Below, piece after piece: positions 1 to 6,907 of a stretch of 12,234 nt of DNA. The stretch is from Neocallimastix lanati (nom. inval.) (taxonomy: Eukaryota; Neocallimastigomycota; Neocallimastigomycetes; Neocallimastigales; Neocallimastigaceae), in NCBI GenBank assembly GCA_016946835.1, contig JACVTC010000677.1, positions 1-12,234 on the forward strand, read 5' to 3'. Position 1 is the stretch's first letter; the number at the start of each line of letters is the position of its first letter. The notes beneath the pieces were generated by a model. The model saw only the letters and a list, made by a program, of their open reading frames with translations, did no database searches and was not told the origin of the DNA. The position numbers were made by a program, and so were the translations under genes.

Positions 1-644
1 ATACTAATAGCATCACTAATTTGTTTAGATACACAATCATCTGATTCTAAAATTGGAATAATTTCTTTTCTGTCAATTATATCATCATAAGTTATATTAG
101 TAGTTATTGTTGAAATACTATCCAGAGTTCCAATTTGATCTATAGTAATTTTTTCATAATAATTTTTTAACAATTCAGTACATTGTTTAGATTTACAATT
201 ATCATCAAAAATATCATCTTCTCCAGTGTTTGTAATTGAATATATGGCAACTGGACATAAATCATCATTTTCATCGGTAATACATTTTAATTCTAATGTA
301 TTTACAATATATTCCATTACAAAAGGTTGGAGATATTCATTATATAAAGGGTTTTTACTACATATTGGAAAGTATTTTGATTTATTTGAATCACTATAAA
401 ATTTTTGGCATTTTTCAGATTTAATATTTTCACAGGATTGTTTATAATTACCGAGTGTTACTTTAGGAACACAAAGACTATATTCAGAATTTTTTTCTTC
501 TTCAATACATTCATTACTTAAACTATTTGTTAATTTTTCAATATCAATATCAAAATCATTACTTAACGAATCTGAAAAAATAGAACAATTAACATAAGAA
601 AAAATAAAGACAATTAAAAATAAAGATAAATAAAATTTCTTCAT
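1..644 (-). CDS. Secreted cysteine-containing protein, N-terminal part, cut by the window edge
   Basis: An open frame runs on the minus strand from the ATG at 644-642 to the left edge without a stop: 214 complete codons, C-terminus missing. The start has an A-rich context (AAA before ATG). The first 20 residues are Met-Lys-Lys followed by a strongly hydrophobic Leu/Ile/Phe stretch ending near YVNC, a good signal peptide, so the product should enter the secretory pathway. The rest has ten spaced cysteines (46, 58, 71, 79, 95, 121, 130, 150, 155, 204), suggesting disulfides, and two N-glycosylation sequons (Asn87, Asn183). No transmembrane segment, dockerin or catalytic motif is visible in this part. 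The family was not recognised; an extracellular or cell-surface role is inferred from the signal peptide and cysteines only. The 794-base intergenic region to its right must hold its promoter. Confidence 0.85.
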   Translation of the reverse strand, partial: MKKFYLSLFLIVFIFSYVNCSIFSDSLSNDFDIDIEKLTNSLSNECIEEEKNSEYSLCVPKVTLGNYKQSCENIKSEKCQKFYSDSNKSKYFPICSKNPLYNEYLQPFVMEYIVNTLELKCITDENDDLCPVAIYSITNTGEDDIFDDNCKSKQCTELLKNYYEKITIDQIGTLDSISTITTNITYDDIIDRKEIIPILESDDCVSKQISDAIS

Positions 645-717
645 TTTATAATTATTTAATTAAAAAAAAAGATTAAAATAATTAATTATTTTTTTTTATT
701 TTATTAAACTTATTTTC

Positions 718-738
718 TATTATTATTATTATTATTAT
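718..738. repeat. (TAT)7 microsatellite
   Basis: Seven perfect TAT units lie in the upstream region of the leftmost gene. This is simple-sequence DNA typical of A/T-rich genomes, with no inferred function. Confidence 0.9.
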
Positions 739-853
739 AATTATCTATTATTTAAGATAATATTTTTATAATTTTTATATGATAAAATTTTGTAAATCAG
801 TTTAAAAAAAAAAAAAAAAAAATTGAAAATTAAAATTTTAAACATATATAAAT

Positions 854-979
854 ATGGTTAATATTATTAATTATATTATTATGGTTGATATTAATGTCCA
901 TAAAAATAAAACATTAATACTTTTATTTTTGTTTCATTTAATATTATTTTTAATAAAATTAAAATTAAAGGTTGAATAA
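854..979 (+). CDS. Possible 41-residue small membrane protein (weak candidate)
   Basis: ATG at 854 opens 41 codons ending in TAA at 977-979. In DNA this A/T-rich, stops are frequent, so 41 open codons are somewhat unusual but not compelling. The N-terminal half is polar and hydrophobic mixed. The second half (about residues 20-38) is a run of Leu, Ile and Phe closed by lysines, which would suit one membrane helix. A TATA-like stretch (ATATATAAATATGG) directly abuts the start. The first 13 bases recur with one change at 881-893, giving a second in-frame ATG and suggesting a small direct duplication. It could equally be chance or a remnant of a lost gene. Confidence 0.15.
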   Translation: MVNIINYIIMVDINVHKNKTLILLFLFHLILFLIKLKLKVE

Positions 980-1438
980 AAAATTATTGAATAAAATCCA
1001 AAGAATGATACTCAGAAAATTAACTTCAGCTTAACGTTTGTTACTTTACCTTTTAATACCTTTATAATTTCTTTCTTTTTAACAATTAACAAAGTTCTTT
1101 CTATTTTTTTTCATAGACAATAATTTTAATTTTTAGGTTAACAAAAAATAAAAGAAAAAAAAAAAAATTTTTTTTTAACGTATAATAATGTCACAATTTC
1201 TTCTTTTCAAGGCATTCATATTGCAGTATATTTTAAGATTATTAGGTCTGGAAAAAATTTTTTTTTTTATTCTATATTTCAATTATTTGAAGAATTATCT
1301 ATATTTTTAAAAAAAAAAAAAAATAACAATATTTTTTTTTCTTAATTATGATAACATAAATTTTAACGAGACTAAAAAAAAAATAAAAAAAATTAAAAAT
1401 TTTCATTAAAGTATTCATTAATTTTTATTATTATGATT

Positions 1439-4400
1439 TTAATTATTTATTATTTTTAATTTATTTTTAATATCAATATCTATTAATTTTTGAAGAATAG
1501 ATTTAGATTTACAATAATTTTTTGTGTTAATATTATTATTGTTTTCATTACAATCATTATTACTTTCAATATTTTTGTTATTGCTATTATTATCATCGAT
1601 GTTGTCTAAGGCAAGTTCGTATATATTTTTATTTTGATTATTAATATTAGAAATATCTGCATTATTTTTCAAAAGATAATCCACCAATTCTTCATTATTT
1701 GATATAATAGCAAAACCTAAAGGTGTATTTCCATCTTTATCTCTTATATTAATATTGATTTTATTTTCTATTAAAAATTTAAAAAAAGTAATATGATTTT
1801 CATCCTCATACTTGATAGTATCCCATATAATTTTCTCCTTAAAACCATCAATATCATGGTCAGCCAAAATTTTCATTACTTCTAAATTATCTTTATCTAC
1901 TTGTTCATAAGCAATATCATAGAGAGTTTCATTTTTTGAATTTTTATAATTCCAATCGGCACCATATTTAATTAAATAATTAGCAATTTCCGGTTCATGA
2001 ACTTGTAAAGCATAACTTAACAGAGAGATATCTTTTCCATTGTAATCTAACATACCCATATTGACATCAGCTCCATTTTCTAGTAGAATTTTGACACTTG
2101 GAACGGAACCCCAACGTATGGCAATTTCAAGAGGAGTTTGTTTTTCCTCATCAACATGATTTACATCGGCTCCATGATCAATTAAATATTGGATTATTTT
2201 GATATCTTCTTCTAAAATGGCAAATATTAATGGACTGTCATTATTTTGATCATAATTATCTACTTTCGCATTACATTCTTCTACTAAAAATTTCATCAAG
2301 GATAAGGAATGACATTTAACGGTTTGGGCAAGTGCACAATACTCACCTACATTTATTAAATCTACATTAGCTCCTTTATCTATCAATTTTTTCATCCATT
2401 TCTTTTTGGTTTCCAATTCTAATAAACGATGATTGATAACAGAAGTAAGGGGTGTTTCTTTTTTTTGATTTGGCTGATCTAATAAAACCTTACCACTATC
2501 AAGAAAAAGATTAAATAATTCATTATTTCCAATGGCTATAGCAATATCAAAAGCAGAATGTCCCCGTCCATTTTTATTTTGATACAAATTAATATCAGCT
2601 CCTATTTTTAATAATAATTGAATTGTATCAATATCTTCCTTTAAGACAGCATAATGTATGACACTATATTGTAAAGTATCAACTTCATTAATATCACAAT
2701 GATCTAAAAAATATTTAAAAAGTTTCTTTTTATCTAGTAGATAGGATAGAATTAATGGAGGAAAATCACATCTAATAATAGTAGTATCTGGTTTAAGGTT
2801 CATGTTTGTAAAGTCATTACAATTTAAATTTTTAATGTCATCTTCCAGACTTATAAATTTATTAAATTCTTCATCAACATTATCGCTTTTTAACAGCTCT
2901 TCAATAAAATTATCATCATAACTTGTTTTTCTTTCAAATTGTATTTCGCTATTTTTTATCCGATTGTAAAAATCATAATTTTCATCGCCGGATAAACCCG
3001 GGATGTAATCATCATCTGAAATAATGTTATTTTTGTTAATTTCAGGAAATAAAGTTTGTATATTTTCTAAATCGTCATTAAAAATAAAAGAAACAATAGG
3101 ATCACTATTTATATTAATTATAGCTTTTTCAAAATTTACTTGTTGCTTTAATATATAATTTATAAATAAATAATCTTCAACATATAAAGCAATTATTAAT
3201 AAAGAATTATTATCCGAATCAACTACATTTATACTGGCTCCAAACTCAATAAGATATTCAAATACTTTTATGTTATTTATGGAATGAGAATGTGCTAAAT
3301 GAGTAGCAGCATGAAAAGCAGTAATAATTGGATAATTGTCATTAATATCTTTAATATTGATATTAATTCTTGATTTAATTGTTCTATTTTCTAAAAGGTA
3401 CTTTAAAAGATCATAATTACCATTTTCTATAATAATGTTAATAATCATACAAAGAAATTTAGTATCACATTGTTTTAATTCTTCAACATTAATATTTTCA
3501 AAATGGCCGTCTTCCATATTAAAAATTAATTTTAAAAGATATTTAAAAATATTAGGGTTAAAATGTTCATTATTTTTATAGGCGTCTATTAAAACGGATT
3601 TAAAATTAACGTTATCTAAGGAACAAAGTTGATATTTTTCTATTAAATTTAAGAAATATTCCATAAATTCATCGCCATAAGGATTATGAGATATTTCTTT
3701 TAATATATTTTCAAAGTTAATTATAGAAAAGTCATAATTATATTGTAATAATTTTTCAACAAGTTCTTTTATTAAAAATTTATTATTATAACTATTAACA
3801 ATATTTATAAATATATTTTCTAAATTTAATTTATTAAGATTAAACAAAGGATGACAATATATTAAATCAATTATGTAGTAACTAATACTTAATCCCTCAT
3901 CGTTGTAGCAAGCTTCTTTAAAAAGTAATTCTAAATTTATATCATTAAATTGGTAACAAGGGTGGTAAATAATATCATATAGTATAGGCTTAATTACTTC
4001 AAATTTTTCAAAATTAATCATTTTTAATAAAATATTTTCAAAATTTAAAAGACTAAAATTTAAATTTTTATAGCTTAAAATATCATCTATAACTTTATAA
4101 CCCTGACGATTAATAATATAATCAGCTAAATAATACTTGTTAATATATTCATACCATTCATTTCTAGTAGTAATATTGTATTTAAATAATAATTTAGTAA
4201 TTTCAAAGTTTGAACTTTCTAGAGAAAAAATAAACATTTGTTCGTTAATAATATTATCTTTTTTTAAAACTTCTAATAAATGATTATTAGATATTGATGT
4301 TTTCCTGTAATATAGATATAATAACGTTAATATTTTATCATTACAAAGGGAAGTATATGAAAATATTATTTCTAAATATTTATATAAAAACGATTTCCTA

Positions 4401-4888
4401 AATTTTAAAATATCATATACTATTTCATAAAATAAACTTTTTTCAAAAAGTTTATTAGTTAACATATAGGTTATATTTTTTTTATTTATTAAAGTTGCAT
4501 GTTCTTTTCCATCATTATATAAATACCAAACGATTTCAGTACAATTAACCTCAGCATTATGATATTTTATTAAATAGTCAGCCAATTTAAAATTATTTTT
4601 AGCAATCGCTGAACATAAGGGTTTTTTATAACTTTGATATTCAAGCTTTTCGACATTCGTATCATTTTTATTATATGTTTTATATTGAGGTTCACGAAAT
4701 ATATAATTTACTGAATTATACTGCTCTAATAAAATTTTAATAAAAGAAAAAGGTGCATTTTTTTCAATGGCTAATGTTAAAAGATCATAATCTTTGGTTT
4801 TAACCTTATTATTTTCTATAAACGTTTTTAATTTATTTATATCGTTATTTTTAATAATTTTAATAATTCTATCTTTTGGACAATCCAT
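1439..4888 (-). CDS. Large ankyrin-repeat protein, 1149 residues
   Basis: One uninterrupted frame from ATG 4888 (preceded by AAAA) to the TAA at 1439-1441. It has no signal peptide or clear transmembrane helix, so it is probably cytosolic or nuclear. Ankyrin-type units are recognisable near the N-terminus (about 15-115) and around 515-585. From about 705 to 1095 there is a long array with typical endings such as GADIN, GADVN, GANVD and YGADWN, and TPL-type starts (TPLEIAIRWG at 918, NTPLGFAI at 1054). Residues 277-500 hold a different 36-39-residue repeat marked by N-F/L-E-N-I-L/F. An acidic, repeat-poor segment at about 615-700 separates the two ankyrin blocks. The C-terminus carries an Asn-rich tract (1097-1124) from an AAT microsatellite, then a short helical tail. 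Ankyrin arrays mediate protein-protein binding. No kinase, F-box, BTB or other effector domain is visible, so the partner and process are unknown. It is transcribed away from the split ORFs at 5375-6595. Confidence 0.95.
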   Translation of the reverse strand: MDCPKDRIIKIIKNNDINKLKTFIENNKVKTKDYDLLTLAIEKNAPFSFIKILLEQYNSVNYIFREPQYKTYNKNDTNVEKLEYQSYKKPLCSAIAKNNFKLADYLIKYHNAEVNCTEIVWYLYNDGKEHATLINKKNITYMLTNKLFEKSLFYEIVYDILKFRKSFLYKYLEIIFSYTSLCNDKILTLLYLYYRKTSISNNHLLEVLKKDNIINEQMFIFSLESSNFEITKLLFKYNITTRNEWYEYINKYYLADYIINRQGYKVIDDILSYKNLNFSLLNFENILLKMINFEKFEVIKPILYDIIYHPCYQFNDINLELLFKEACYNDEGLSISYYIIDLIYCHPLFNLNKLNLENIFINIVNSYNNKFLIKELVEKLLQYNYDFSIINFENILKEISHNPYGDEFMEYFLNLIEKYQLCSLDNVNFKSVLIDAYKNNEHFNPNIFKYLLKLIFNMEDGHFENINVEELKQCDTKFLCMIINIIIENGNYDLLKYLLENRTIKSRININIKDINDNYPIITAFHAATHLAHSHSINNIKVFEYLIEFGASINVVDSDNNSLLIIALYVEDYLFINYILKQQVNFEKAIININSDPIVSFIFNDDLENIQTLFPEINKNNIISDDDYIPGLSGDENYDFYNRIKNSEIQFERKTSYDDNFIEELLKSDNVDEEFNKFISLEDDIKNLNCNDFTNMNLKPDTTIIRCDFPPLILSYLLDKKKLFKYFLDHCDINEVDTLQYSVIHYAVLKEDIDTIQLLLKIGADINLYQNKNGRGHSAFDIAIAIGNNELFNLFLDSGKVLLDQPNQKKETPLTSVINHRLLELETKKKWMKKLIDKGANVDLINVGEYCALAQTVKCHSLSLMKFLVEECNAKVDNYDQNNDSPLIFAILEEDIKIIQYLIDHGADVNHVDEEKQTPLEIAIRWGSVPSVKILLENGADVNMGMLDYNGKDISLLSYALQVHEPEIANYLIKYGADWNYKNSKNETLYDIAYEQVDKDNLEVMKILADHDIDGFKEKIIWDTIKYEDENHITFFKFLIENKININIRDKDGNTPLGFAIISNNEELVDYLLKNNADISNINNQNKNIYELALDNIDDNNSNNKNIESNNDCNENNNNINTKNYCKSKSILQKLIDIDIKNKLKIINN

Positions 4889-5374
4889 TTTTAATGAAAA
4901 TGTTATTGAAGTTTAGTTAATAATATTTAAAAAAAAACAAAAATTTATTTTGTTAATATAATATTTTAAATTTTTTCATTTTAATTTTTTTTCTTTTTTT
5001 TTATTTAAAAAAATACCGATTTTAGTTAATTTTCTTTAAGTCTTTATGAATTTTTAAGTAAGGAAAAGAATCCTTCTTTAAAAATATAAAATTAAATAAT
5101 AATAAATAATATTAAATATATGATAAATTGTATGAAATACAATAAAAAATAAAAAATAAAAAATTAAAAATTAAAAAAAAAATTATTATTAATATTAATA
5201 AATATAAAATGAATTTATGATACATGAAACAATAAATAAAATTAATTAAATATATTATATATATATTTTAATATTAATATATAAATTACTATATTATTAA
5301 AAAAAATATATATATAATTAATAACAATAAATAAAATTTATTTAAATATATTTAAATTATTATAAAACTAAATC
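4889..5374. promoter_or_regulatory. Divergent intergenic region with probable promoters for both flanking genes
   Basis: These 486 bases separate the start codons of the minus-strand ankyrin gene and the plus-strand ORF at 5375, so both promoters and 5' leaders should lie here. Most of it is A/T only, with poly-T near 4985-5005 and TATATA runs at about 5253-5280 and 5307-5320. TATA-like motifs are too frequent to assign a specific box. The only stretch with noticeable G/C is about 5010-5085, which holds an imperfect palindrome listed separately. No ORF longer than about ten codons was seen. Confidence 0.55.
5050..5085. repeat. Imperfect palindrome in the divergent promoter region
   Basis: The arms 5050-5064 and 5071-5085 are complementary at 13 of 15 positions, flanking a six-base spacer AAAGAA. 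The inner core AAGGA/TCCTT is perfect and contains most of the G/C bases of the region. It could be a binding site for a dimeric regulator or a hairpin in a 5' leader. Chance inverted repeats are common in A/T-rich DNA, but the G/C-containing core makes this one better than background. Confidence 0.4.
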
Positions 5375-6010
5375 ATGTTTCCTAAAGAAAAAATTAACAG
5401 ACTTTATAAAAATCCCAATACAAGATTATTTTATAAAGAATATAACAATAAATGTAATCCAAATAAATTATTAAACATTGCTAGAAAAGGAATTGAATTA
5501 TATGAACCGTTAAATTCATATAAATTTAATCATTCAAATATAATAGATATTAGTAACACAGCAAAACAAACATTTATGATAACTACTTTAAATCAATATC
5601 GTAGATTTAATCGAAATATTAAATATTTAAATAATATTAATGGAAATGATACTTATTTTCTAAATATAAAGTATAATAGGTTTATAACAAAATATTCCAT
5701 TAATGACAATGTACTTATGACTAAATATATAACAAGTTTTCATTCATATTTTATTTGTTTTATATTTATAAAAGCAATAATTTATAATTATATTGATAAT
5801 AATTGCTATGTATTTTTTAAATTATTAAATACCACTTCTAATTGTTTTGTAAAATTTATAAATTTTTATGATTATTTTTATTTTAATAAAAAATTATTAA
5901 TGCATTATAATTCCAAAAATTGTTCTATCTATTGTCAATTTTTGAATGAATTTTTTGATAAAAATATACTTCATTGTATTAATAAAAATTTTATAATAAG
6001 TCTTTTATAA
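5375..6010 (+). CDS. Unrecognised protein, 211 residues; probably the first part of a gene interrupted by a stop
   Basis: The frame runs from ATG 5375 to TAA 6008-6010. Random sequence of this composition would show stops every ten or so codons, so 211 open codons point to present or recent coding. Residues 1-95 have a mixed, protein-like composition, including CNPNKLLNIARKGIELYEP at about 27-45. The remainder is dominated by Ile, Phe, Tyr and Asn with several cysteines. There is no signal peptide, and no ankyrin or other known motif was recognised. The hydrophobic patch at about 125-140 is a weak membrane-segment candidate. The frame continues, after its single stop, through 17 open codons straight into the ORF at 6062, so the two may be one gene. 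See the finding on this region. As a free-standing gene its function is unknown. Confidence 0.5.
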   Translation: MFPKEKINRLYKNPNTRLFYKEYNNKCNPNKLLNIARKGIELYEPLNSYKFNHSNIIDISNTAKQTFMITTLNQYRRFNRNIKYLNNINGNDTYFLNIKYNRFITKYSINDNVLMTKYITSFHSYFICFIFIKAIIYNYIDNNCYVFFKLLNTTSNCFVKFINFYDYFYFNKKLLMHYNSKNCSIYCQFLNEFFDKNILHCINKNFIISLL

Positions 6011-6061
6011 ATTGATTATTATTTTATTTTTTTTTTTGATTATAAAATTTATTATATAAAA

Positions 6062-6595
6062 ATGTCACAAATAGAAAAAATGTATTATATAAAAGAAGAA
6101 TTACACACCGAAATTATAGAGTATCGATGTCAATTTTATCCAATTATAAAAAGTATTATATTTAATTTTAGGATGGTTAATGATTGTAATCCTTTGAGTA
6201 AAGTTGTATATGATATAGTTAAAAGCGAATATATTATTAATAAAATATTTGATAATCCAAATTATATTTTTATTATAATTTATAAATTAAATATTAGACG
6301 TTATTTTGATATGTACATTTTATATTTAATATATTTAATAGCATTTTCAATTAAGAATAAAAATATAAATATTTCTTTATTAAATATGTTAGTAATAGCT
6401 CTAAGTTATAATCCTAATGCTTTTCGTAATGCGTACTTTAAAATAATTAATAATAGAATAAAACTTATAGGAGAATGTAGACATTATTACGCTTACAATG
6501 ATCTTTTCGAAAAATTTATTAATCGTAATATCATTAATAATAAAATTTTAAAAAATGTAATTATATACGATAGGTGTAATGTATTATTAGAATAA
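6062..6595 (+). CDS. Unrecognised protein, 177 residues; same frame as the ORF just upstream
   Basis: The frame runs from ATG 6062 to TAA 6593-6595. The start has the AAAA-ATG context seen at the ankyrin gene, so it may be genuine. However, the 17 codons before it are open and connect it in frame to the preceding ORF, with just one TAA between. A typical eukaryotic gene would not start only 51 bases after its neighbour's stop. The product is basic and rich in Ile, Asn and Tyr, with predicted helices. A hydrophobic stretch at about residues 82-96 could be membrane-associated. No signal peptide, ankyrin signature or catalytic motif was recognised. It may be the second half of a roughly 406-residue protein, a decaying pseudogene fragment, or an exon joined by splicing. 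Confidence 0.5.
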   Translation: MSQIEKMYYIKEELHTEIIEYRCQFYPIIKSIIFNFRMVNDCNPLSKVVYDIVKSEYIINKIFDNPNYIFIIIYKLNIRRYFDMYILYLIYLIAFSIKNKNINISLLNMLVIALSYNPNAFRNAYFKIINNRIKLIGECRHYYAYNDLFEKFINRNIINNKILKNVIIYDRCNVLLE

Positions 6596-6907
6596 CAATA
6601 TGGTATATTTTTTAAAAGTTTTATAATATTTATAATGTTATATAATAGCTTAAAATAAGGTAATATTTAAAATTTTAAAAAAAGTTTTATATGAAATAAC
6701 AATAGTAATACTAATAATAATAACAATAATAACAATAGTGACAATAGACAATAATTATTTTGTTATTTGAAATTAATTATGTAAGTATAAAATAATATAG
6801 ATTTCGTCCAATTATTACATAATATTTCATACATTTTAATAATTTAATTAAAATGAATTATAAATTGATTTTATTTAATTTTATATTTTTATAAATTTAT
6901 CATAATA
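6596..6907. promoter_or_regulatory. Upstream region of the large secretory-protein gene
   Basis: These 312 bases follow the stop of the 177-residue ORF and precede the start at 6908, so they should contain the 3' end of the former and the promoter and leader of the latter. At about 6697-6755 there is an imperfect tract built from ACAATAAT- and ACAATAGT-like units. The tract is bracketed by a perfect 9-base inverted repeat (AAATAACAA at 6694-6702, TTGTTATTT at 6760-6768). A 13-codon upstream ORF lies at 6853-6894 and is listed separately. No specific TATA box can be told from the background. Confidence 0.5.
6853..6894 (+). other. Short upstream ORF (13 codons) before the large secretory-protein gene
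   Basis: ATG 6853 is followed by 13 codons and TAA at 6892-6894, ending 13 bases before the main start and in a different frame. Its product, MNYKLILFNFIFL, looks like the beginning of a signal peptide. It could be a translational uORF in the leader or the remnant of an older N-terminus. It may also be chance, because hydrophobic codons are A/T-rich. Confidence 0.2.

Larger units (their letters stand above)
645..1438. other. Intergenic region between two minus-strand genes
   Basis: This stretch lies upstream of the secreted-protein gene and downstream of the ankyrin gene, so it should hold the promoter of the first and the 3' end of the second. It is almost entirely A/T, with a (TAT)7 tract at 718-738 and pure A runs at 804-822 (19 bases) and 1309-1323 (15 bases). 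A reverse-complement AATAAA at 1266-1271 could be a polyadenylation signal for the ankyrin gene, but such hexamers are common by chance here. Two patches, about 1010-1075 and 1190-1255, are less A/T-rich. No tRNA box, snoRNA box pair or convincing ORF was found in them. A small ORF at 854-979 is listed separately. Confidence 0.7.

Noticed and set aside
1010-1260. Less A/T-rich patches as a possible non-coding RNA gene
   Set aside because: Both strands were checked for tRNA A/B boxes, snoRNA C/D box pairs and strong hairpins; none was convincing.
6694-6768. Nine-base inverted repeat flanking ACAATA-type repeats as a mobile element
   Set aside because: The arms are short and A/T-rich, no target-site duplication or coding content is seen, and simple-repeat background explains it.
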